Below are positions 1-5,663 of a stretch of 6,338 bases of DNA, piece by piece. The notes under the pieces are model-generated. The model was not told where the DNA came from, ran no database searches, and was given only the letters and a program-made list of their open reading frames with translations. The first letter of the stretch is position 1, and every line of letters starts with the position of its first letter. The stretch is from an uncultured Eubacteriales bacterium (GTDB lineage Bacteria; Bacillota; Clostridia; Christensenellales; Pumilibacteraceae), in assembly GCA_900555875.1 (NCBI GenBank), contig USNB01000071.1, positions 1 to 6,338 on the forward strand. The letters are read 5' to 3'. Both the position numbers and the translations under genes were made by a program.

Positions 1-314
1 GTGGCTGCAGCGGACTTACAAACGTCACTATCCCGAACAGCGTGACGAGCATAGGTCATGATGCATTCCGTGGTTGCACCGGGCTTACAAGCATCACTAT
101 TCCGGACAGCGTGACAAGCATAGGCAGTTCTGCATTCTCCGGTTGCACCGGGCTTACAAACGTAACATTTGAAAATCCTGAAGGCTGGCGGTGTTCTACT
201 AGCAGTACTGCGACAAGCGGCACGAGTATTTCGAGCAGTGCGCTCTCCGATCCGTCGACAGCGGCTAGATATCTTATATCAGCCTATTATAATTATTATT
301 GGACACGCGGCTGA
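1..314 (+). CDS. BspA-type leucine-rich-repeat protein, C-terminal end (5' truncated by window)
   Basis: This is the C-terminal end of a cell-surface or secreted BspA-like LRR protein (LRR_5 family). The frame is open from base 3 and the start lies outside the window. Two complete 23-residue repeats of the form GC(S/T)GLT-x-(V/I)-TIP-x-SVTSIG-x-x-AF are visible, then a partial third that diverges after GLTNVTF. The remaining roughly 45 residues are a Ser/Thr-rich stretch followed by an aromatic, Tyr-rich end (LSDPSTAARYL, then YYNYYW). I recall this closing segment from other clostridial LRR_5 proteins, but I have not checked it. Members of this family are implicated in adhesion or host-protein binding; no specific ligand can be inferred here. 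No anchor motif such as LPXTG is seen, so secretion signals, if any, are at the missing N terminus. The gene is followed after 28 nt by a hairpin terminator. It is not part of the downstream operon. Confidence 0.9.
   Translation, partial: GCSGLTNVTIPNSVTSIGHDAFRGCTGLTSITIPDSVTSIGSSAFSGCTGLTNVTFENPEGWRCSTSSTATSGTSISSSALSDPSTAARYLISAYYNYYWTRG
3..188 (+). repeat. Tandem 69-bp LRR-coding repeats (2.7 copies)
   Basis: Units start at 3, 72 and 141, each opening with GG(C/T)TGC. By direct comparison units 1 and 2 match at 53 of 69 bases. The first 19 bases of units 2 and 3 are identical. The differences between units 1 and 2 concentrate in the last nine bases, the variable positions before the next repeat. 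The array continues upstream of the window. Such near-identical in-frame units can gain or lose copies by recombination. Confidence 0.9.
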
Positions 315-341
315 TCAAAACCGCAATAACCGAAAGACAGG

Positions 342-372
342 GAAAAGCGGCGCTTTACAAGCGCCGCTTTTC
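342..372. terminator. Symmetric rho-independent terminator, probably bidirectional
   Basis: The arm AAAAGCGGCGCTT (343-355) is perfectly complementary to AAGCGCCGCTTTT (359-371), with a 3-nt loop TAC; G342 and C372 add one more pair. The stem has a GC-rich core, an A-run on the left and a T-run on the right. It can therefore act as an intrinsic terminator in both directions. On the plus strand it follows the LRR stop by 28 nt. On the minus strand it directly abuts the stop codon of the small ORF at 373-480. Confidence 0.88.
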
Positions 373-480
373 TCATAAGTCGTCTGCGTCCTGTTCGGGC
401 TCGTCCCATTCGGATACCCCGGTATATGAACCGCCGGGATCGTTTTTCGATACGTGATCACGATGTATTATGTCTCGCAT
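373..480 (-). CDS. Putative small acidic protein, 35 aa
   Basis: This minus-strand ORF runs from an ATG (complement of 478-480) to a TGA (complement of 373-375). It has a basic N-terminal part (MRDIIHRDHVSKND), then a Gly/Tyr segment (DPGGSYTGV) and a strongly acidic tail ending in EPEQDADDL. From memory, tails of the type GSYTG...QDADDL recur in short uncharacterised clostridial proteins; I could not verify this here. The codons look like those of the neighbouring genes, and the stop lies directly against a terminator hairpin oriented to end this transcript. A perfect TATAAT lies about 40 nt upstream of the ATG on the same strand. Against it: no Shine-Dalgarno sequence is visible, and an in-frame ATG at 543 would give a 56-residue version running into the yqfC promoter area. 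Function is unknown. No signal peptide or membrane segment is seen. Confidence 0.55.
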   Translation of the reverse strand: MRDIIHRDHVSKNDPGGSYTGVSEWDEPEQDADDL

Positions 481-519
481 AGCAGTAGTTTGGCGCGCAA
501 TATCGGTTATTATGCACGC

Positions 520-525
520 ATTATA
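520..525 (-). promoter_or_regulatory. Possible -10 box for the small minus-strand gene
   Basis: The minus strand reads TATAAT at this position, in an AT-rich patch (about 501-535) that contrasts with its GC-rich surroundings. A start site near 513 would give a leader of about 33 nt before the ATG at 480. The hexamer 17 bp upstream, CCGTCA, matches only three positions of the -35 consensus, so the call is weak. The same AT-rich patch must also hold any plus-strand promoter for yqfC, making this a candidate divergent promoter region. Confidence 0.3.
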
Positions 526-562
526 TATGCTAAAAAGCCGCATGACGGCATATACTGTCGTG

Positions 563-817
563 ATGGGGTTCTTTGACGATATAAAGCGCAGAGCGGCGAC
601 CGGGACGGATTACGGGTATTATGTCGTGCTGTTCGGAGGCAAAGCCGCATATATAGGGGGTATAACGCGAGTGCTCGAAATAAGCGGCGCGCGTATGGAA
701 TTTGCGTCCGGAAAGCAGACCGTCGCGGTATGCGGCGAAGAGCTGGAAGTCAGCGAGCTGGAAAAGGAAAGCGTTATAGTAAACGGAAGGATAACTCGCA
801 TCGAGGAGGGCGGATGA
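563..817 (+). CDS. yqfC: Sporulation protein YqfC (YabP/YqfC family)
   Basis: This small protein (84 aa with the chosen start; B. subtilis YqfC is about 93 aa) belongs to the YabP/YqfC family, associated with sporulation; its molecular role is not established. It begins MGFFDDIKRR, then shows alternating short beta-strand motifs typical of the family (GGITRVLEISG, KQTVAVCGEELEV, ESVIVNGRITRIEE). The frame is open back to an ATG at 470, and further in-frame ATGs lie at 527 and 542. I chose 563 because family members usually begin with a short M-x-F-F-like segment. No Shine-Dalgarno sequence precedes any of these starts, so the start is uncertain. It is the first gene of the operon and overlaps yqfD by ATGA. 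Its pairing with yqfD is the usual arrangement and supports the call despite the short length. Confidence 0.85.
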   Translation: MGFFDDIKRRAATGTDYGYYVVLFGGKAAYIGGITRVLEISGARMEFASGKQTVAVCGEELEVSELEKESVIVNGRITRIEEGG

Positions 818-1887
818 CTGTATTAAGAGTGTACGGTAAGAGCATGACGAGCGTACTCGGAGCGCTTCGCGAGGCGGGACTGCACAGGATCAGAGCGGGA
901 GACGGGTATATCGAAACAGTCATAAGACAAAAAGATATGCATAAAGCTATTGCAATTTGCGAAGAAAGGTGTTATAATTATAAAATTATAGGTACAATGC
1001 CGCATATAGTTCTTCGCAGATCGCTTGCATATCTGCCTCTTGCGATAGCGTCCGTCTTCGCGGCGGTACTGATATTCGCGTCCAACGCGTTCGTCTGGCG
1101 GGTGGAGATATCGGGGGCGGAAGGAGCCGCGGGACTGCGTGTGCGTGAAGTTCTGAATGAGATGGGAGTACGGGCGGGAGCGGTCAGAAGCTCGGTGGAC
1201 GAGCTTGCCGTGGAGCGTGCTCTCGTCGAAGAGCGCGGCATAACCGCCGCAAGCGTTGTTTCTGAAGGCAGCGTGCTTCGCGTGGAAGTGCTCACCGCGA
1301 TCCCTTACGGAGGCAGTGTCGCGGAAGGCGAAACGCTGGTCAGCGGTTATGACTGCACGGTCACGCGCGTGGTCGCAGAATGCGGCACTCCCGTCGTATC
1401 TCCCGGCGATGTCGTCGCTCGCGGCGATACGCTGATAGAAGGCAAGGAATACCGTACCGCGGACGGAAGCGAAAGCGGCGTGGTGGCGGTGCGCGGCAGA
1501 GCATACGGGAGAGTGACGTTCACGTATTCGGCTCCGGTCGCGGATGTCGGGGCGCCCGAACGGACAGGTAAGATCACGACGGTAACGAGCATCGGGATGC
1601 TCGGACTGACGATCGGCGCGGACGGGTGTCCTTACGAATATTACGAAAGCGAGACCGAGACATCGCGGCTTTATCCTCTTCCGATAGAGGTCGTGCGGAC
1701 GACATATCATGAATTGTCGGGGATCTCGTTCGATGAAGAGGCTGCTCGGTTCGCGTCCGCGAAATCCGATGAGCTGACGGAAAAATACGGCGCAGTTTTC
1801 GATATGCGCACGGAAGTAAAACGCCGCGAAGGCGTCGACATTATGACGATATATTTTACGGGAGAGATCTGCGTAGGAGAAATATGA
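814..1887 (+). CDS. yqfD: Sporulation protein YqfD
   Basis: YqfD is a membrane protein needed for or associated with sporulation in Bacillus; its biochemical role is unresolved. This copy has 357 residues (about 400 in B. subtilis). It has a small N-terminal cytoplasmic domain (1-68), one transmembrane helix (about 71-92) and an extracytoplasmic part. The latter opens with a WRVEISG strand and a POTRA-like segment (95-165), then carries the family hallmark GTPVVSPGDVVARGDTLIEG (191-210), followed by VAVRGRAYGRV. The start at 814 is set by the strong Shine-Dalgarno GAGGAGG just upstream and by the ATGA overlap with the yqfC stop; a further upstream ATG at 730 would only read through yqfC in another frame. 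The end overlaps phoH by ATGA, so translation is probably coupled on both sides. A near-consensus promoter lies inside the gene at 950-978. Confidence 0.93.
   Translation: MTVLRVYGKSMTSVLGALREAGLHRIRAGDGYIETVIRQKDMHKAIAICEERCYNYKIIGTMPHIVLRRSLAYLPLAIASVFAAVLIFASNAFVWRVEISGAEGAAGLRVREVLNEMGVRAGAVRSSVDELAVERALVEERGITAASVVSEGSVLRVEVLTAIPYGGSVAEGETLVSGYDCTVTRVVAECGTPVVSPGDVVARGDTLIEGKEYRTADGSESGVVAVRGRAYGRVTFTYSAPVADVGAPERTGKITTVTSIGMLGLTIGADGCPYEYYESETETSRLYPLPIEVVRTTYHELSGISFDEEAARFASAKSDELTEKYGAVFDMRTEVKRREGVDIMTIYFTGEICVGEI
950..978 (+). promoter_or_regulatory. Predicted internal sigma-A-type promoter within yqfD
   Basis: TTGCAA (950-955) and a perfect TATAAT (973-978) are separated by exactly 17 bp, and the TG at 970-971 makes an extended -10. 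The match is 4/6 and 6/6 to the vegetative consensus. It lies in an AT-rich patch coding for CYNYKII in an otherwise GC-rich gene. A transcript from here would start near 985 and carry phoH, pgpH, ybeY, era and recO. Sequence match only; coding constraint could explain the patch. Confidence 0.45.
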
Positions 1888-2870
1888 GCGAAAGCGCAAG
1901 AGACATACAAATGGGCAGTGAGATGTTCTGCCGCCTCACCGGGGCGATGGACGGCAATCTCAGACTGATGGAAAAGATCTTCGGCGTGCGAATAACCGCT
2001 ACCAGCGACGGCGCGCGCATAAGCGGAGAAGAGGAAAGCGTGCGTTACTGCGCCGAGCTCATGACCGCGCTTGCGGATCTCGTTCGTCAGGGACAGGCCG
2101 TGGATAAAGTAACGGTCGAACGGTGCGCGGATATGGTGCGCGGTGCGGATGCGGGCGAGATAGCCGATCTGTTCCGCGAACCCGTGGCAGTGACCGCCCG
2201 CGGCAAAAAGATATTCTGCAAAACGTTCAACCAGCGCGCTTATTGCCGCGCAATAAAAAAGAATACGCTCACATTCGGTATAGGTCCGGCGGGTACAGGT
2301 AAGACGTATCTGGCGGTGGCGCTCGCGGTATCCGCATTCAGGCGGGGCGACGCCGACAGGATAATACTTACTCGTCCCGCGATAGAAGCGGGGGAAAAGC
2401 TCGGTTTTTTGCCCGGCGATCTTCAGATGAAGGTGGATCCTTATCTCCGGCCGTTATACGATGCGCTCGAGGAACTGTTCGGCGTGGAAAATTACAGTCA
2501 CCTTATCGAGCGCGGTATAATAGAGATAGCGCCTCTCGCATACATGCGCGGCAGAACGCTCTCGCGTGCGTTCATAATACTCGATGAGGCGCAGAATACG
2601 ACGGAAGAGCAAATGAAAATGTTCCTTACCCGCATGGGCGAGGGCAGTAAAGTGGTGGTTACCGGCGATATAACGCAGATAGATCTCCCGCAGGGCGGAA
2701 GGAGCGGACTCAAGCAGGCGGCATCGCTGCTCGCGGATATAGACGACATAGCCGTGTGCCGGCTGACGGATAAAGACGTCGTGCGCCACGAACTGGTCCA
2801 AAAGATAATCCGGGCGTACGAGAGAGGTAAAGATGAAACAAAAATACAGGATACGCAAATACGATCGTAA
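1884..2870 (+). CDS. phoH: PhoH-family ATPase
   Basis: PhoH proteins are cytoplasmic P-loop ATPases with a helicase-like fold, linked to RNA metabolism through their conserved proximity to ybeY; the precise substrate is not settled. The 328-residue product matches the family length (about 320). An N-terminal region (about 15-100, including a KH-like segment) leads into the ATPase domain with Walker A GPAGTGKT (134-141), the signature RPAIEAGEKLGFLPGD (164-179) and Walker B FIILDEAQN (230-238). A later VVVTGDITQIDLP segment is also typical. All expected ATPase motifs are intact. AGGAG at 1875-1879 is the ribosome binding site, with a short 4-nt gap. The start overlaps the yqfD stop by ATGA. 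The last 13 codons (KDETKIQDTQIRS) are read in a different frame from pgpH, which starts 38 nt before this stop. Confidence 0.97.
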   Translation: MSESARDIQMGSEMFCRLTGAMDGNLRLMEKIFGVRITATSDGARISGEEESVRYCAELMTALADLVRQGQAVDKVTVERCADMVRGADAGEIADLFREPVAVTARGKKIFCKTFNQRAYCRAIKKNTLTFGIGPAGTGKTYLAVALAVSAFRRGDADRIILTRPAIEAGEKLGFLPGDLQMKVDPYLRPLYDALEELFGVENYSHLIERGIIEIAPLAYMRGRTLSRAFIILDEAQNTTEEQMKMFLTRMGEGSKVVVTGDITQIDLPQGGRSGLKQAASLLADIDDIAVCRLTDKDVVRHELVQKIIRAYERGKDETKIQDTQIRS

Positions 2871-4311
2871 ACAGCTGCTGTTCGCCGTTCTCGATACGGT
2901 GATATGCGCGATAGTAGCGGTTTTCGCGGCAATGATCAAGTTTTACTTGACGGGCGTGTCGATAACCGCCAACTTCGCGCTTTGCGCCATTTACGTATTC
3001 GTGCTCGTAGCTGCGTTTTACGGCGGACTGCTCATGTTCGTCATGATCTCGCGTTCGTTTATCATAAAGAACAACAGGTATTACCGGGCGTTCCTTGTCG
3101 CGATGACGTTTGCGTTCGTATACAGGCTTTTCATAAGTCTTATCTCTCCGCTGCTCATGGCGCCCGGACTTGCCGCGATGATCATAGTGCAGCTCACGAG
3201 AAAGAAGCAGGACGCGTTCGTGTTCAATCTCATAGAGACGTGCATGACTTTGTGCATGCTGCTCTACGAGGCGATAATGACGGACGGTGAAGTATTTATG
3301 GTGATAGGCGGGGAGGAGACTACGTCGCTCCACCTCTGGCTGCTCACCGTCATATCCGTTATGAGCGTATGCGTGGGCGCATTCATACCCGTTGCCCTTC
3401 GCGACAGTACGAGCCGTCTCCACGGCGTATTTGTCGGACTGCTCGTTACAGGGGCGTCCGTCGTGCTTTATATACTCATGGCGCTTTCGTATTCGGATAT
3501 CCCGCTCGTGCTTTCGTATTTCTGGCTGGTGATGATCGCGGGCGTGACGCCCATCGTGCTCTCGCAGTTTGCCGTTCCGGTTCTCGAAAAGGCTTTCGAT
3601 CTGGTGACGGATAACAGACTGATCGAACTTACGGATACCCGTCAGCCGCTATTGCGCAGGCTGGCGACCGAAGCTCCGGGCACGTACAACCACAGTCTTG
3701 CCGTAGCCAACTTCGCCGAGATGTGCGCGAACGCCATAGGCGAAGATCCGTATCTTGCCCGCGCTGCGGCATATTATCACGATGTGGGTAAGCTGTCCAA
3801 TCCGTTCTATTTTGCGGAAAATCAGGCGGGTTACAATCCGCACGACGATATATTGCCAGAGGTCAGCGCCGAGATCGTCCGTAAGCATACGACGGAAGGT
3901 TATAAACTATGCCGCGAATACGGCTTGCCGGAAGAAGTGGCTCGCGTGACCGTGCAGCATCACGGCACACTGCCAATGGCGGTGTTCTATGAGCGTGCCA
4001 AGCGCCTGACCGACGGGGAAGTGGACATCCGCGATTACAGCTATCACGGGACGTGTCCGACCAACCGCATAGCCGCGATAATAATGATATGCGACAGCAG
4101 CGAGGCGGCGATAAGAGCAATGGATCATCCCGACGGCGAACGCGTAGACAGATTGCTGCGCGGCATAATAGCGGACAGGATATCGCGAGGTCAGTTCGAT
4201 AATTGCCCGATATCGCTTATGGAGCTGGATATAATCCGGCAGACCATAATAAGCGCATACGGCGGGCTGTTCCACCATCGTATCAAATATCCGGGGGGAG
4301 AGAAACAATGA
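2833..4311 (+). CDS. pgpH: Membrane HD-domain c-di-AMP phosphodiesterase, PgpH type, lacking the extracellular domain
   Basis: PgpH-type proteins hydrolyse the second messenger c-di-AMP with a cytoplasmic HD domain. Here 492 residues comprise a short N terminus, about seven to eight hydrophobic segments (roughly 15-251) and the HD domain (about 260-485). Predicted metal ligands are all present: H287 (TYNHS), H316-D317 (YYHDVGK), H352 (KHTTEGY), H376-H377 (QHHG) and D421 (MICDSSEAA). Other family motifs seen are FYFAENQ, NPHDDILP, and the C-terminal FHHRIKYP. Bacillus and Listeria homologues have about 710-720 residues because a large 7TMR-HDED extracellular domain precedes the membrane helices; that domain is absent here, and the upstream space is filled by phoH. 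The segment before D421 (CPTNRIAAI) departs from the usual PKPxxKEAAI. GAGAGG at 2822-2827 is a good ribosome binding site. The 38-nt overlap with phoH suggests coupled translation. Confidence 0.93.
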   Translation: MKQKYRIRKYDRKQLLFAVLDTVICAIVAVFAAMIKFYLTGVSITANFALCAIYVFVLVAAFYGGLLMFVMISRSFIIKNNRYYRAFLVAMTFAFVYRLFISLISPLLMAPGLAAMIIVQLTRKKQDAFVFNLIETCMTLCMLLYEAIMTDGEVFMVIGGEETTSLHLWLLTVISVMSVCVGAFIPVALRDSTSRLHGVFVGLLVTGASVVLYILMALSYSDIPLVLSYFWLVMIAGVTPIVLSQFAVPVLEKAFDLVTDNRLIELTDTRQPLLRRLATEAPGTYNHSLAVANFAEMCANAIGEDPYLARAAAYYHDVGKLSNPFYFAENQAGYNPHDDILPEVSAEIVRKHTTEGYKLCREYGLPEEVARVTVQHHGTLPMAVFYERAKRLTDGEVDIRDYSYHGTCPTNRIAAIIMICDSSEAAIRAMDHPDGERVDRLLRGIIADRISRGQFDNCPISLMELDIIRQTIISAYGGLFHHRIKYPGGEKQ

Positions 4312-4766
4312 TAAAACTTACGGGGGAAGCAACGGAAGAGATGATCGCTGCGGCGGACGAGGCGTTTGTTCGCCTCGGACTTGAGGGCGACTGCGTTGCG
4401 GAGATAGTCTACGAAGATAAAGAAGAGATGCGCGCTCTCAATAAACGCACGCGCGGAGTGGATTCCGCCACCGACGTGCTCAGCTATCCGGCTCTGGATG
4501 AGATCGTACCGTTTACGTACGAGAATTATCCTTTCGAGTACGACGATTACAATAACGGCGTGATGCTCGGATCGATAGTCATATGCCGCGAAGTAGCGGA
4601 GGAGCAGGCGAAGGAGTACGGTCACTCGCCCGTGCGCGAAATGACGTATCTGTTTCTGCACGGTTTGCTGCACCTTCTCGGATACGATCATGTGACGGAT
4701 GAGGACAAGGCGAAGATGCGCGAAAAGGAAGAGGAGATACTTTCTGCTATAGGTGTAAACAGATGA
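4308..4766 (+). CDS. ybeY: Endoribonuclease/rRNA maturation factor YbeY
   Basis: YbeY is a metal-dependent single-strand RNase involved in 16S rRNA 3'-end maturation and 70S ribosome quality control in the bacteria studied. The 152-residue product has the expected length. Visible motifs are the conserved Asn-Arg region NKRTRGVDSATDVLSYP (45-61) and the zinc-binding HGLLHLLGYDH, with ligands H118, H122 and H128. The frame is open back to 4203, but the start at 4308 follows a strong GGGGGGAG ribosome binding site (4293-4300) and overlaps the pgpH stop by ATGA. The usual LGDI motif is LGSI (87-90): Asp is replaced by Ser, which is unusual. The end overlaps era by ATGA. Its neighbours phoH and era also act in RNA and ribosome maturation, so context supports the call. 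Confidence 0.96.
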   Translation: MIKLTGEATEEMIAAADEAFVRLGLEGDCVAEIVYEDKEEMRALNKRTRGVDSATDVLSYPALDEIVPFTYENYPFEYDDYNNGVMLGSIVICREVAEEQAKEYGHSPVREMTYLFLHGLLHLLGYDHVTDEDKAKMREKEEEILSAIGVNR

Positions 4767-5662
4767 GATCGGGATTTATAGCGATAATAGGCAGACCGAA
4801 TGCGGGCAAAAGCAGCCTGACGAACAGGTTGACGGGAGAGAAGATATCCATCGTTACGCCCAAACCGCAGACCACCCGCGACGCGGTGCGCGCGATACTG
4901 ACGACGGATGAATATCAGATGATATTCGTGGATACTCCGGGGTTGCTTCGTCCGCGCACGGAACTCGGCAAGTATATGAGCCGTGAGACGGATCAGTCCT
5001 CGCGCGACGTGGATGCGCTCGTCATAGTGATCGACGGCAGCCGCCCGTTCACGCAGAAGGATCGCGAGCTTATCGAGGAGAAACTTGCGGGCGATGTGCC
5101 GGTATATGTCGTCGTGAATAAGACGGATATTGCGGGTTTTGAAAAGACATATCCTATCCTTGCCGAACTTACGCCGCTGACTGCCGAAGCTGAAGGCAGG
5201 CATGCCATAAAAGAGGTCGTTCCCGTATCCTGCGAAACGGGCGAGAATATCGATATGCTCCGCGATATGCTTGCGAGCGAGCTGCACGACGAGGTCATGT
5301 ACTATCCCGAGGGCGACGTCACGGACAGGCCGATGCGTTACGTCGCGGGCGAGATCATCCGCGAAAAAGCGCTGCTGCTGCTCCAGGATGAAGTACCCCA
5401 CGGAGTGGGTATCATCGTCAATCTTTATGAAGAGAAAAAAGGTTCGGTATATATCGAAGCGGACGTTGTATGCGAGCGTGAGAGCCATAAGCGGATAATC
5501 ATAGGTGAAAAAGGGTCCATGATAAAACGCATAGGCGAGGCGGCGCGTAAAGGAATAGGCGACATGACGGGCAAGAACGTATATCTCAAGCTGTTCGTCA
5601 AAGTGCGCGAGGGCTGGCGCAATAAGCGCAACTATATGCGCGACCTCGGTTACGGCGAGTGA
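4763..5662 (+). CDS. era: GTPase Era
   Basis: Era is an essential small GTPase that binds the 3' end of 16S rRNA and helps assemble the 30S subunit; it acts in the cytoplasm and at the membrane. The 299-residue product is full length. The GTPase domain shows G1 GRPNAGKS (10-17), G2 around TTRD (37-40), G3 DTPG (57-60), G4 NKTD (119-122) and G5 SCETGEN (155-161). The C-terminal KH RNA-binding domain has an IIIGEKGSMIKRIG motif with GEKG at 247-250, and ends with the family-typical LGYG. Position 156 is Cys, where many Eras have Ala. A modest ribosome binding site AGGTG lies at 4751-4755. The start overlaps ybeY by 4 nt and the gene is followed by recO after one nucleotide. In many Firmicutes dgkA and cdd lie between ybeY and era; both are missing here. 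Confidence 0.98.
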   Translation: MRSGFIAIIGRPNAGKSSLTNRLTGEKISIVTPKPQTTRDAVRAILTTDEYQMIFVDTPGLLRPRTELGKYMSRETDQSSRDVDALVIVIDGSRPFTQKDRELIEEKLAGDVPVYVVVNKTDIAGFEKTYPILAELTPLTAEAEGRHAIKEVVPVSCETGENIDMLRDMLASELHDEVMYYPEGDVTDRPMRYVAGEIIREKALLLLQDEVPHGVGIIVNLYEEKKGSVYIEADVVCERESHKRIIIGEKGSMIKRIGEAARKGIGDMTGKNVYLKLFVKVREGWRNKRNYMRDLGYGE

Positions 5663-5663
5663 A

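Noticed and set aside
453..462. 10-bp palindrome CGTGATCACG
   Set aside because: It lies inside the small minus-strand ORF, is short, has no extended arms or second copy, and is expected by chance at this length scale.
549..556. CATATACT, similar to a sigma-E -10 element, upstream of yqfC
   Set aside because: No matching -35 at the expected distance, and the start site would fall on the yqfC ATG itself. Seven of eight bases is too little alone.
470..562. Upstream extension of yqfC to the ATG at 470
   Set aside because: The added 31 residues do not resemble YqfC N termini, overlap the AT-rich promoter-like patch and the opposite small ORF, and have no ribosome binding site.
823..1899. 358-codon open frame on the minus strand opposite yqfD
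   Set aside because: yqfD has motifs, a ribosome binding site and overlaps with its neighbours. The antisense translation shows no recognisable family and is rich in Arg, Tyr and His, as expected of a mirrored reading frame in a codon-biased gene.
2710..3423. 237-codon minus-strand frame opposite phoH/pgpH
   Set aside because: The composition is dominated by Arg, His, Tyr and Glu and it lies opposite membrane-segment codons; a typical shadow.
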